NCBI RefSeq assembly: GCF_027409185.1
Contig: NC_084468.1
Span: forward strand, 103,788,001 to 103,852,000
DNA from: Cynocephalus volans
Taxonomy: Eukaryota > Chordata > Mammalia > Dermoptera > Cynocephalidae
DNA length: 64,000 nt
Direction: 5' to 3'
Both the position numbers and the translations under genes were made by a program. Position 1 is the stretch's first letter; every line of letters starts with the position of its first letter. The notes beneath the pieces are model-generated. The model was not told where the DNA came from. It saw only the letters and a program-made list of their open reading frames with translations, and searched no databases. Shown here one piece after another: positions 37,519 to 49,900 of this stretch.

Positions 37519-39492
37519 TAAAGTTAACTATTTGACAGGGTTCCATACACATATAAAAGAATATCTTTCACTTAAAAGCACCACAGGATTCATTGTGGAA
37601 GTTTGGGCTAGAACCCTAAGAGAGTAAATACAACATTTCAAAGTGAGGACTTGTACAAAAAGCAGAAAATAATTGGCTGTAAGACTCTAAACTACTTTAT
37701 CCATTTCAAAGGTTTAAAATGGTTGAGAATTAGAGATTGGAAGAGAAAAAATTTGGAGATCACTGTTGTTATGCTGTGATACTACCCCTCCCCTCAAAGA
37801 AGAGTGGTAGACGGTGGTCCCTTTTCACTCTAATTCAAGAGAGGAGGCTTTAAAGAGACCACTGGGAGAACTTAGGGTCTGAGGGACATGGGAGTGTTTA
37901 CTTCCCATTTGGAAAATCTAATGAGCTAGAGAATGGTTGACTAGTTGCTCAGAGGGCAGAGACAAGAAGGGGTAATGTGGATGTTTACAGTGGCCATTTC
38001 ATAATAGGATTTCTGGGGGGTTTTTAATTCCAGCAGTAAAATATTGCTTACAGAGTCTGTTGGGGCAAACAACGTGGTTTTCCCATGAACCAAATGTGGG
38101 CAACTTGCCTAAAAAAGCCAGCATGGGGTTTTAGGTCATGCTCAAAAGTATGGCCAAAGGAGTGAACAGTCCCCGCAGAAAGAAGCCAAGTAAATAAAGG
38201 ACTAGCAGGAACTGAGGTGCATTAACTCTTGTCATAGGAACCCATAGAGTGAGTAAAGTGGGTCTTGGAAAGACCCATGAAAATGCTCATGAGAAAAAGA
38301 GTCAATTTTAAACATTTGCCATGTCCAGAAAGTTCCAATGCTAGATCATGAAGACAGTAGCAGTTTAGTTAGAACTTTTCTATTAAGCTGCTTCCATTAA
38401 ATACTCTCCCTTCCCACACTCCAAACCTGGGTGGGGCTGTAATCCTGATCAAGGTGGAGTTGGAGCATCCCCATGGGAAAAGAGAGAAGCAGCAGACTGT
38501 GTCCTCCTGTCTCTATCACCTGGACTATTAGCATCTTGCCTGCAACTGGCCTGGGTATGGCAGGGAAAGAAGCCTTAACTCTAAAGACAGAATTAAATTT
38601 TGAACTCATGTGTTGATTCTTAAGCTGAGACTAAAGCTTAAATAACCAAATAACTGTTTCTGTTATCTAAGAATGACCAGAAAAAAGCACGGAAGACTGC
38701 CTAAGTTTTCATCCATGGATAGAGAAGAATGCAGCCCCACAGAAAGTACAGAAGAAAAAAGAATTTTTTGTTTTATGATTGTACATTATGAGTTCTGCTT
38801 ATTTAGAATTCTAAATACAAAAGTAATCTTCCAATAAATCTTAGCAAAATTTTTCTGAATTTAACATTAGCATACATTCATGTATGTGGGTATGCACATT
38901 TATACACACACACATTATGCATTTTCCCCCCTAGTATGAATATAATGTTTCCAGCAACTACCAGTCTAGGCTTAGATACAGATGTGGTAGAGTTGCTTCT
39001 CCACAACATGATTTTCAGTTTTCCTGAATATAGTACTTCAAATGTGAAACTGTATTTTGGCTTAAGATAAATCTTACCATACATAAGGTTCAGACTTTAG
39101 AGGAATGACAAAACTCTTACAGATGGAACTTTCAGTTGGAATACAGCTCCTACCCAGAATGAGAAAATGTCCAATTTTTTCCTGTCTTTAAAGCTCTCTA
39201 GTTTCTGTAGCCTCTAGCCAAAACTGTTTTTCTCTGCTAAATTTATTCGACCCATAAATGGATGGAAGGAAAAACAGGACAGGTAATTCAGATCACAGGG
39301 AATTCTGGATAATCAGTAACTGGCCAGTGAACACTAACTCTACATCACATAAGTCATTTGATATAGATAACCAGGGGGGAATGCCGAGAAGCCCACAATG
39401 AACAGCAACTTCAGTGATTTCTTTTGGATGAACTTGTTCATAATCTGAAAGCCATAATTTGGTTTTAATGCCTTTCTTTTGAGCATATATAC
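37519..39492. other. No gene seen
   Basis: Unassigned, moderately GC-richer around 37750-38600; short frames without family signatures. Confidence 0.5.
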
Positions 39493-39506
39493 AAGGATCA
39501 CCTTTT

Positions 39507-39852
39507 CTTTTTTTTTTCTATTTTTTTAATTGGTTATGAATATTCACAGGGTACAAAGCCGACTGTCACCACTTGCGCCCAAGATGCCAGATCTATACTG
39601 GCAGTATGCCCATTACCACAAATTACAATTACACCCCATGTCCCCCACCCAATTAATCCCCGACCTCCCTCCCCCCCATTCCTCAACCCCACTTTGAAAC
39701 CCTAGGTATGCTCTCTCCCTCTGCAAATCCAACGCACCACTGTAATCTTCCTTTCCTTCCTTCTTTCTCTCTTAGTTCCCACTTATGAGTGAGAATATGG
39801 GTTATTTTTCCCTCTGCGCTTTGCTTATTTCACTCAACATACTCCAGCCCCC
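39507..39852 (-). mobile_element. 5'-truncated L1 3' end with 14-bp duplication
   Basis: Oligo-T, then the antisense L1 3' UTR with its C-rich tract ('ccctcccccccattcctcaa') and the 'ttcccacttatgagtgagaa' block. AAGGATCACCTTTT (39493-39506) and AAGGATCGCCTTTT (39853-39866) differ at one base. Probably a recent family. Confidence 0.9.
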
Positions 39853-40373
39853 AAGGATCGCCTTTTATATTTACTTGAAACAATTCCTGGGGATAAAAAT
39901 TAGAGTATTTGCATTGGCTACAATAATACGTCACATGTTGGAGAGAATGCATACAACTAAATCTATTTTTATGATGGTTTGGTATAAAGTAACAAAAAAT
40001 AATTTTTAGTATTTTTCTGATCGAAATCTCTAGAGTAGTAGCTCTCTTTATAATAATAATGATAATATAATTATTAAATATAATAATAAATAATTATTAT
40101 TTTAAAATGGTATAAAGTTCAGTAGTACTTTGTAAATTCTGAGAACAGATCTTCTACTGTGTTTGGGGGGTTATAAAATAATATAAATATTTTAAATTCC
40201 AAACAGTTTATTAAAAAATAAGCAGGACTTGCTGATATTATACCATCAATCTCTTTGAATGAAGGTTTTATTTTTCATTGATCACAGAATACACTTTCTT
40301 TTGCTAATTGTTTTTGCCATTTCAAATTTATCTTGAAAAGGGAGAAAACACTCAATTTCAAAGTCAAGAATTA

Positions 40374-40446
40374 GGGCTAGCCAGTTAGCTCAGTTGGTTC
40401 GAGCACAGCCTTATAACACCAAGGTTCGGTTCCCCATACTGGCCAA
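40374..40446 (+). mobile_element. tRNA-Ile-derived SINE (CYN-like)
   Basis: 'gggctagccagttagctcag', 'ttggttcgagcacagcctta', 'taacaccaaggttcggttcc', 'ccatactggcca'. This copy is closest to the parental tRNA cloverleaf, but the tail is short and mixed. Confidence 0.85.
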
Positions 40447-40638
40447 GAACAAAAATCAGAACTAAATTGTAAAAACAAATAAATTCAAAAACAGTACTAA
40501 AGTATTAAGATGGTTAGTTTGAATAAGCTACATCACAGAATTTCATATTTTTAAAACACCACAGAGTAAACTCCAAGTATTTGCTTCATAAACAATTTCA
40601 TTTCTCATGTAAGTATGATAACATTCTTAGAGAAATTT

Positions 40639-40660
40639 ATATATATATATATATATATTG
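40639..40660. repeat. (AT)n short tandem repeat
   Basis: About 11 AT units in an AT-rich stretch. Confidence 0.85.
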
Positions 40661-42736
40661 CTGTTTTGCTTACTTTGACAAGTTTTTAACTTAACGTTTT
40701 CTGTATTGTACAGAGATACAGTGACTTGTTAAAGAAAATAAATTATAAAAGAGATAAATTAGGGATAAATTACTTTCATTTTAAAGGGATGTTTAATTTT
40801 ACTAAATCTTTCATCCCACAGGTCTTTAAAATAGTTGCATTATTAGTGTTCATTAAATAGGAATCAATTTATAAGAAATGTCTCAGGAATTGTATGTAAA
40901 TAATAAGAGCTTTTATAAAAAGTAGTATTTTATATGCATTCCCACCTAATTAGTATTTTTAAAGTCTGTTACTTTTCTCTCTTCTTGATTGTTTAAATGC
41001 TTTAAAAGGTAGTAAACATTAAAAAAAAAAAACCCAAAAAACAACCAAAAAAAAACTATGGCCATGCTATAAAGAATAAATTAAAGGAAATTCAGGGATT
41101 AGTCCATTTGCTGGACTTCGTTATGTTTATCTCTGAAATAGTTATTTTGGCCTCAGAAATAAAGTGTAATTGGTATCAATGACATTTATACAACATTGCC
41201 AAAATCATAATTCTTTCTTGTCTTCTTCCTTTTTTATAAATAAATTTAGAAAAACGAAATCTTTCCCACATTTTATCTTTTGGTTTGTCCCTTACTCACC
41301 TATTTTGATCTTTCAGTCTATTAATGCATACAATTAGTGACTGCCTTTCTTTCCCCTTTTCAGATTACTTTAGCTTATGACATACAATACTATATTTGTA
41401 TTTTTCTAAATTTTCTCTAGTTGTCATGAGAAATTACCTTGATGCAATGGGGGCCTCCAATTACACTACAATTCAAGCTATCCAACAAGTCACAAAACAG
41501 GCTCATGGACCAAATGAGGATGCTCCAATCACACAGTTTATAAAATCACTTTAAAGCACAAATCCCAGAGCAAGAAAAAAGAGATGGGGGTAAGTTACCA
41601 CACTTAGGGTAGGGTATAAGGGGGAAAGACCGCACGATGTGAATCCTGAGTTATATAATATTCATATGTCCTGTCTCTCTCTTCATCTGCTGCAGCAGCA
41701 TTCCCCACTGATGGTTAGGGGTACAGACTGAAGTTTGAGCAAGGAGGTCAACAGATAGGAGGTGCTTGGGACCAATGATACACATTTGCTCTATTAAAGA
41801 GAAGCAGTGACAAGTATGGCAGACCCCAGGTATAGCTTGTCAATTAGCCTGCCAACAGCTGTGGCTAGTATAAGCACTTCTTAGGTAGAGCACATGTGGG
41901 TTCAGAATAAAACCATAGGTGGCCAGTGTAAGGGTGACATGGTCTTTCCATCCCTTTTTAATAATACTCTCTGTTGTTCTGTCATACACTTAATTTAGTC
42001 TATCAAGATTTAATACTTCTTTCAGATTACTAGGTTCCTTTGTGTTTATATTTAGCACATCTTATGAACACTATCTATGTTTTATATGCTACCTGTGTAC
42101 TTGTTATCTGTACTCGACACATCCAATGGGATTCACCCATCCCATTCTGTGCCTTATAGCAGAACTGAATTTTGTCAATTAATATAGCAAATTCACAGTA
42201 CACTAATCAAACTTTAATTATTTTCATCTATTCGGTCAAATGTGTTGATATTACTTATAACGTTCTTGTATTACTTTATTCTTTTCACTTTGCCATTTCT
42301 AACATTCTTCCTAATTTTAGTCATTTTGAAAAAACAATAGTGAAGATTTGTGGAAATTCCCAAAATCAAATTTATTCATTTGATGTTGACAAACAGGCTG
42401 TGACATATGTCTTCTTACTTTACATTCCAGAAAGACAAGTCTTTAGAATTATTTTTATGGAATTATAATACCTTTACAAAATCTATAGACAAGTGATGAA
42501 AAAAACAATCTTCATCTCTACTTCTTATGTAGTCCTTCATTTGACATGAGGCTCATTCAATATTTTCTTGTGTCACATGTGCTCTAGAACTTAGCAGTTG
42601 TCCTGTTAAGCACAGTAAATGCACAGTCTGGGAAACCTTATGCACCTATAATGATGATAAATGAAGTTCCAAGGATAATGTAAAATACTAACTGCTCTTT
42701 CCAATCTCTCCCCAACATAGTTACTCATTACTGTCC

Positions 42737-42782
42737 GAGTTTTGTTGGAAAGACCTCGCTACTCATCTTTCCAACAAAACTC
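42737..42782. repeat. 16-bp perfect inverted repeat, 14-bp spacer
   Basis: GAGTTTTGTTGGAAAG (42737-42752) and CTTTCCAACAAAACTC (42767-42782). Confidence 0.97.
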
Positions 42783-43177
42783 AGAAAAGTTAAAGAGTGA
42801 GCCTCAACCAACAGGTTCATCAATAAGCATCTATTGAGCACCTGTTCCTTAGAAGGCACTGCAAGAAACCAGAAATTGTCAACAGATTCTGATACTCATT
42901 CCATCTTATGTGCTTTCCTGAAAAGTTCTGCTTACAAAATGTTGCAGTTTTTAAAAAGTCATTTTGGAGCCTCTTTATTGTAGGAGAATTTTCCCATATC
43001 CAATTATAAATTTTTAAAAAGTACAAGTGAAATGGCATGTTTAGGGAAAAAAGACAAAAATGTTAATGTGCTGGTAAGGTTGGGTACACAAAGGAGAACA
43101 GAATGAGGGTAGGTGGGGTAGCAGAATATTGCGTAAAATGCTAGGTGGGTAAGGTATTTATCCCCTTGAATCCAGAT

Positions 43178-43377
43178 GTGTGCTGTTCAATCTAGTAGAC
43201 ACTAGCCAAATATGAATAATTACATTTAGTTAATTGAAATAAAATAAAAATTCAGTCATTCAGACACACTAGTCACATTTCAAGTGCTCAGCAGACACAT
43301 ATGACTAGTGGCTACCATACTGATTAGTGCAGGTAGAACATTTCTTTTATTACAGAAAGTTCTGTTGGGCAGCACTG
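43178..43377. mobile_element. hAT-type MITE
   Basis: Ends TGTGCTGTTCAATCTAG and, inverted, CAGTGCTGCCCAACAGAA, with 'ctagtcacatttcaagtgct' and 'gtggctaccatactg' inside: the pattern of a common eutherian non-autonomous hAT-Charlie element. Confidence 0.6.
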
Positions 43378-43777
43378 CCCTGAACATTGGGAAAACATGA
43401 AAAAATTTTGAGCAGAATTTGAAATAATAAAATTATAATTTTCCACAAATCTCTAGAAAGAATTGGATAAACTGGGAAGGGGTAGGCCAATTAGGATATG
43501 AATCAGGATTGTATGATGAAAGTCATACACAGGTCATTGCTGTAGAAATGAAGCATAGTGTGGGGGGAGGTGAGGGTAGAGGCAGAGATATAGTCACAGA
43601 GTAGATACACTTATGGAGGCTGAGGGAGAGGTGGAGTGCTTCTTATTTAGGAAAATGGTTGGATATTGATCCTATTCTCTGAAATAGAAAATGCTGGAGG
43701 AGAGAAATTGATTTTTTTGGAGAGGGTTAGGGTGAATGAAAAATTTAGGTTTTATCCATGTTATTTGAAATTGTCTG

Positions 43778-44195
43778 AGTCCCTTCATGCTGCTATAATA
43801 AATACCACAGATTTATAAAGAACAGATATTTATTTCTCACTATTTCAGAGGCTGGGAAGTCCAAGATCAAGGCACCAGCAGGTTTGTTGTCTGATGAGGG
43901 GCTAGTCTCAGCTTCCGAGATGTTGTCTTAAATATTGCATCCTCTGGTGAAAAAGGAATGCCATGTCCTCACATGGTGAAAGGCACAAGGCAAAAGGCAC
44001 AAGGCATAAGGTTAAAAGGGGTTATCTCCCTCAGTCAAGCCCTTTTATAAGGGCACCTAATCCCTTTTATGAAGGCAGAACCCTCCTGATTCAATTGCCT
44101 CCCGAAGTCCACGTTTCCCAATACTATTACAATGGGGGATTAAGTTACAATGTGAGTTTTTGGAGGGGACAAAAACATTCAAACCATAGCAGAGA
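43778..44195 (-). mobile_element. MST/MLT-type MaLR LTR
   Basis: Antisense MaLR: 'agtcccttcatgctgctata', 'tttctcactatttcagaggc', 'tgggaagtccaagatcaagg', 'aatcccttttatgaaggcag', 'gtccacgtttcccaatacta', 'aaaacattcaaaccatagca'. Includes three copies of 'aggcacaaggca'-like sequence at 43981-44008. Confidence 0.88.
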
Positions 44196-44619
44196 TTGCG
44201 GGGGACATTTCAGCAAGATGTACAATAGGCAGTTGGGTATCTAGATTTGGAGGAATCATTCTAGAGGAGCTTGGGAGGAAATGCATAAATCATTTTGTGA
44301 ATCTCTCATTACTTCTTAAGTGCCTACAAGTGAAATTGCTTCTTCAAAGAGTATGAACTATAATGTGGGGACTTACCAAATTTCTTCTCTCTCCTTTCCC
44401 TACTGCACACACTCCCTAGTTGCCCTTATGTTGCCATGATGAACAGATGCTACTGTACATGATGGGCATGTACAGTAATCTACATGTGGTCTGGTGTTTT
44501 AAAGTTCATTGGTTGGGAGATAGATTTCAAAGTCATATCCCCTTTTTTGTAAAAACTGCAACAACCCTCTGCTGGATTCCAATGGCTTTGTAAATACCAT
44601 TAGGTAGTACACATCTGCA

Positions 44620-45050
44620 TCTTTATCAGTCCAGGTTCCAGGCAGGAAAACAGAAATCATTCAAAGTATTTTAAACAGACACCATTTACTATAGAAAAAT
44701 GGCCACATAAGTCTTGAAGGCTAGAAGAGCAAAAAGGGGAAGGTCAGATTGAATCAGAAATTCCTAACTGCAGCATGACTACCAGTCTCAGAGCTGGTGG
44801 AACAGAGGGTAGAGGTGGTATTATCAGAGTCCAAAAGCAAACTCACCACTAGGGTTGCTTCGAGATAGTGGTAAAAGATGGGGCTGTTCCAGCTGGTTCT
44901 GGACTTTTGTAAGAGACACAGCCATTCCCCTGGATGTAGAGAGTAAGATAAATGAAGAACAGTAGTTTTCCCATGTTCCACCTTTCTGATTTCCTGCCTG
45001 TGCCTCCTCTAGGCAGAATCTTACCAGATTCCTAGCCCAATCATCATCTC
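44620..45050 (-). mobile_element. Possible ERV LTR-like interspersed repeat
   Basis: 'ggttccaggcaggaaaacag', 'taaacagacaccatttacta' and the following GC-richer sequence resemble a mammalian LTR-type repeat read antisense. No gene is supported. Confidence 0.3.
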
Positions 45051-46084
45051 AGAATAGTGAAGGTGAGTATGGGGCTCAAAGACAACAGGCAAGTAACCTA
45101 CACAACACCTTAAAAATTAAAAATCCTCATTTAGACATTAAACTCCATAAAGAAAAACTAATTGGCCTTTGATCTTTGATAGACTTTATAGACTCTATGG
45201 TGCGTGCTGTACAAAATGCTCAATATCAATAAATATTTGAGTGAAAAAATGTCTGTTCCCATCATTGGTAGTTTAAATCAGTACTCAGCTTAAGTGATTG
45301 GCAGGTAAGTAATGCAACTGATTTTTAAAGAAATACACCTTAACTCATATGTACAAGAATGTCTTACAGATGTCCCTTGGAAGTTAACTTATTTTCAAAT
45401 AGTGCTGACTTTACTCAAGGAATTTTTTACAACTCCTCTTTTGAAATTGCCTTTTAGAACTAGTTCTTGAAAAATACATGATAATTAGTAGAATCTAGTC
45501 TTGGCCTCTTTTCGCTTAACTTGACAACTGGCTTTTGATCTGGAAGATTTAGTACTATTTTCAAAAATTAAATACACTCTCAAAGAATAGATTTATTAAG
45601 AATTTTGGCAAGTACTTGCCACTATTTCCAATTAAACTTGAGGCAACATGATGTCTTAGTCCACTTCCACCACTGTGGGTTTGGAATAAGATGACAAATG
45701 TGGTGAATAATAATGATAATAACCTGAATAAGACTTTGGTCTTTGCTGTTTTACTATGAACAGAGAAAGAATCACCACTGCCCCCTCTCCTCCAAACCCG
45801 GGAAATTTTAGTAATTTGTTTCATTATCCCAGGGTTAATTTCAGTTAAGACAAATGTACAAGCACAAACAGGGGATCCCTAGCTTCTGACCTCTAGGACA
45901 TGAACCAAGACACACTTTACTATAGTCCATCCATCTCCCTAAAGGAAAGAATCCATAAGATGCATTACGGTAAAGTAGAAAACATCTCAACGGCCAGAGA
46001 GGTGTGAGGAAGAGCACAGGCAGATGCAATGGTTGTTCCCTGCTTGAAGGGAAAAATTATAAAAAATCTTAACAATAATAAACA
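45051..46084. other. No gene seen; possible L2 3' end near 45180-45250
   Basis: 'gctcaatatcaataaatatt' with 'tgagtg' resembles an L2 3' terminus. Otherwise unassigned. Confidence 0.45.
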
Positions 46085-46255
46085 CTTCCATAGTGCTATA
46101 TATATAGGTATTGTTTATTCTTTCAATCTCCACAACTCTGTGAAGTGTCACTCTTATTACTCCCATTTCACAAATTAGAAACTGGTGTTCACAGAGGTGG
46201 TTAACTAGCCAAGGTCACTCAGCTAGCAAGTGAGAGGCCAGGATTCAATCCCCGG
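46085..46255 (+). mobile_element. MIR SINE just upstream of the promoter
   Basis: 'catttcacaaattagaaact', 'aaggtcactcagctagcaag', 'tgagaggccaggattcaatc' are MIR. The end abuts the CpG-rich promoter. Confidence 0.85.
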
Positions 46256-46379
46256 AAATCTGGCTTGAGTTTGTTCTCCGTAAAAAGCAGGTAACTAGCA
46301 ATTTTAAAACACCAGGACTGGCACCGAGGGAATTAATGGAAAAACGATTCAACATTTCAGAAACTACGATACACCAAGA

Positions 46380-46990
46380 AAGCCTAATGAGAAGCGAGAC
46401 CTGTCTGCCCCGCTCCGGCCCAGCCCTGACAACTGCGGCTCCGGGCGGCCCAGCCGCTGAGGCCTCTCTTGAACCACAGCATCCCTCATTGGGCCCCTTC
46501 CATGTGACGTTAAATCGCGGGCGTCCAGAGGAGGCGGGACTTCCGGGCCGGGTTGAGCCATTCGGACAGCGCCGGAAATCCCTACTGCAGACAAGGTAGG
46601 GCGTACTCGCTACCAGAAGCTTCTGGTGAATATTGTGTTCCACGGACTCGGAAGAAAGATTGGGCGGGGGTTCATTCGCGATTGACAAATATTTGGGGTA
46701 GTGAAAAACAGGAGTTGGGACATGGATAGCCGCTTGCAGGAGATCCGAGAGCGGCAGAAGTTACGGCGACAGCTCCTGGCGCAGCAGGTCCGCGGCGCGG
46801 GATGGCCAATGTGGGGAGGGATTGCGAATGCGCGTGCGCTGCCGCCCCCCCGCCTCTGCCTTTTTCTGTCCCTTCCCTACCTGCCGCTGTCAAGGCCATC
46901 CTGGTCCCGCTACCCTGATACCTGGGTCTCTCCTTGTTCTCAGTTCTGTGGTACCCCGAATTTTTTCCAGTTCTTGCCGCGGTCATTGTG
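46380..46990 (+). promoter_or_regulatory. METTL14: CpG-rich METTL14 promoter, probably bidirectional
   Basis: This is the only stretch of the window dense in CG dinucleotides. Visible sites are a half-CRE TGACGT (46505-46510), a GC box GGCGGG (46533-46538), an ETS site ACTTCCGG (46539-46546) and an opposed ETS core CCGGAA (46572-46577). Just inside intron 1 are a CCAAT core (46806-46810) and an NRF1-like TGCGCGTGCGCT (46829-46840). No TATA box is seen near the likely start. Paired ETS sites plus NRF1 in a CpG island are typical of divergent housekeeping promoters, and human METTL14 has a divergent non-coding transcript (METTL14-DT). I cannot see its exons here. Confidence 0.8.
46722..46787 (+). 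CDS. METTL14: METTL14 exon 1 coding part (residues 1-22)
   Basis: Encodes the basic N-terminal helix ending LLAQQ. It ends at CAG|GTCCGC, a GT donor with poor match beyond position +2. Reading through the donor gives a stop-free but non-homologous extension, which is intron 1. The 5' UTR start is not determined from sequence. Sequence upstream to about 46560 is GC-rich and could contain it. Confidence 0.95.
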
Positions 46991-49900
46991 GTGCTAAGTC
47001 GAATGCTGCTATTGGTTTTCAACCTTTTTGGAACGCCTGACAAGTGTCTGGCACGGTGCTCAGTGGCGGAGATACAAAGCGTTGGTCTTTGTAAATGAAT
47101 TACCACAGTTCACGCAAGAATAAATGATTTTTTTATCCCCTAAATTTCTCTTCACTATTTAGGTGGATTTCTGTGTCTTGCCTTTTCTCGTAGTCAGCAC
47201 CAAATTTTTGAGATTGTGGCTTCATTGTGAAATAAGTTTACAGTATTGTTGTGGGGATCATGTCTAAAAGTAGCCTGAGTGTAAATTTTAGATTGTGCGT
47301 CTTATGCACAGTATCTTCGTCATCATCCACAGCTAATATTTGAATTCTTACTCTATATTAGTCACAACAACTCCCTGAAATAGGTAGTATTATTTTCACT
47401 TATCTAATAATGAAGTAGGTTCCAGAGGTTAAGTAATTTTACCCTTGTTCACTCACGTTTCGGCCAGGAAATTGAACCCAGATTTGTTTCTCCAAAGGTT
47501 ATCTTTTAAACCATTCGCCTTCACTACTTCTTGTGTATGAGTTAACACTTGCTGATTAGTAGAGTACACCTGCAGAAAGTACAGATTGTACATAGTTCTA
47601 CTTAAAATCAGAGACCAGGTTTTCCATTTTTACGTTTAGATTAGTGAAAGTGATAAGAGGAATGCTCATAGGCTTTAATGAGGCATCTTATTATTTTTCA
47701 GTAGCAAGTTTTGGTTTTAGTAAATGGAAATGAAACCTATCCTCTTTTTTGATGTGATGAACAGGTTTGTGGTATACTGTTTAAAATGTGGGAATTCGGA
47801 ATCAGATCTGTTCCTTCTCCCTCTGGCATTTTTGATCTTGGACAAATCAGGTATTCTTTCTGAGTCTTCTTTCTCCCAACTTCTTTTATAATGTTATCTG
47901 CAGAAACATTCAGTAGCTCTTTGTTGCTACTACATAAGGTGTTTTACTCCTTAATTTTTAATTCAAACTTCTATTTGACTCAAAATGCGTTCATAAAACA
48001 ATTATTCTGTGTCTTACACTCATTTATCTTCTACTAAAGCCCCTGGCATTTGTGGAGTGTGAGTTGGCAAATAAACTAGGAATAATAGGTAGTTCCTACC
48101 CTCAGAGAGCTTACACAGTGCATAAAATTTAATAATGGCTGCATTATCTTTGAATGTACAAGTCTAATGCTATCTGCATTTTATAGATGAAGAAAATAAA
48201 GCTCAGAGAATTTAAGTTGCTTGCCCAAGGCCACAAAGCTGGTAAGTGTACAAGTTGCAGCTTTAATTTAGGCCTTTAGCTCTTTCTAGTACACCTAGCT
48301 GCCTCCTTGTCTTCTAGTTGGATGCAAACTATTCACTTAAGTAAGGAAGCCTAATATAATCAACAACAAACATCCACTTTACCAACTAATTTCAGCCTCT
48401 CTTTCACTTACTTTTCTCTATATGAAAAAGGCAGACTAGTTGCTTACTCTCCAGAATATGATTTGTATAGTATACACTTTGTGGATTTTTTAAAATTGTC
48501 CTTCTTCTATCTGTCCTCCATGGCACAGCTCAGAAATCTCTTCCTCTAAGCTTTCATTGTCCTTACTGTTGAGTCTACAAACTATTGTTTGTTAATTGTT
48601 ATATAGAATATAAACAGTTTGTTTGCAAAGTCTTTGCATTTGACTTCTGTTGGATTAATCTTCTACCAACACTGTTTCTTACACAAAGGAAGCTTTTAAT
48701 AAACATTTGTTGATTGATGAAATATCAGAGTAGAACAAACTCAATGTGTATTATTTGCTTGATTTGCTTTTGTCTGCCGGGTGAAGACATTGGATGTCAT
48801 AGGTTGGCTTGGACCACGATGATGGCAATTGATGCTACCAACAGCAATTTATGCCTGCCTTTTATTTTAATTTATAGCTTTGTTTGAAAAAATCATATAT
48901 GCCTTCAAAAGACACCAAATTGTCATAATTATTCAAATAATATACTTAGTGCCACCATAATAGAAGATCTATTATTGACTTGATCCAGTCATTCCACAAT
49001 TTTTTAAAAATGTTGGGAGTATAAGAAGACAATTACATATGTAAGCAAAACTTTGATTTAGAACATTTCTCTTGTAATACTTTATATCCTGCTCTAGACC
49101 CTAGTAGGAAATCTCATTTATTCATTCAGCATGTATTCATTGAGCATCTACTATGGGGTCATACATTATACTAGCTGTTGATACATGTAGATATCAACTG
49201 GGCAGACAGCGTTCTTCCCCTCAGGGACTTTACATTTTATTTAGCAGATGTGAATAAAAGTAAACTGATAAAATAATTGCAGTATACAAATAATTGGAAG
49301 TTGTGACAGAGACTATGAAATAATATAAATAGAAAGTAAACAAAAGTAAAAGAAAATCATCGAAAGATGTATTAAATGTTATGAAATTAATAAGGAAATA
49401 TGGAGGTGAAAAGGAGAATAATGGTAGGGGGCTACCTATTCTATATATAGTGGTCATGGAAGAACTCTCTTGGAAGAAAAACTTGTACTAATCTGAGTTA
49501 GGAAAAGAGAGGAGTCTGTCTTGGAAAGAAAGTTAGAAAGTATTCCAACTGTAGGAAGTAGATGAGTTGTCTCCTGACTAAAGAGAAAAGGAGTCAGGAA
49601 GATTTTATGGAAGAGTTAAAATTTCAGGAACTGTTGACATACTGGAAGGGCTTTGTCATTGAGATACCTGAGGGGAGTCACATGAAGTGGGTAGACTAAA
49701 AGGTTAGTAGCTAATTGTTTAAGATCAAGGCTGGTGACTTGCTGCTCTGATATTTTAGTATGCCCTTCCTGAGCTAAAGGGACTGTTTAATGCAGATTTT
49801 TTTCTTGTCTTTGTGCTTAAAAATATTAAATAGTTCCTCTTGACCTATAAATTGCATTCTGCACTCCTTGGACTGGCTTTTAAAGTTTTCCATGAATCGA

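Larger units (their letters stand above)
40447..43177. other. No established gene; one exon-like island near 41421-41589
   Basis: AT-rich, with an (AT)n tract, a poly-A run near 41022, a 42-codon frame with splice-like flanks (41426-41554), and a 16-bp inverted repeat at 42737-42782. Confidence 0.4.

Noticed and set aside
46701-46997. 98-codon frame that starts with METTL14 exon 1 and continues into intron 1
   Set aside because: It starts at an in-frame GTG. Residues past codon 22 of METTL14 are intronic; the homologous protein continues in exon 2 at 50495.
46336-47106. Several frames of 72-147 codons on both strands around the METTL14 promoter
   Set aside because: CpG-rich DNA is poor in stops. 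These overlap the promoter and exon 1 in other frames and show no independent coding signal.
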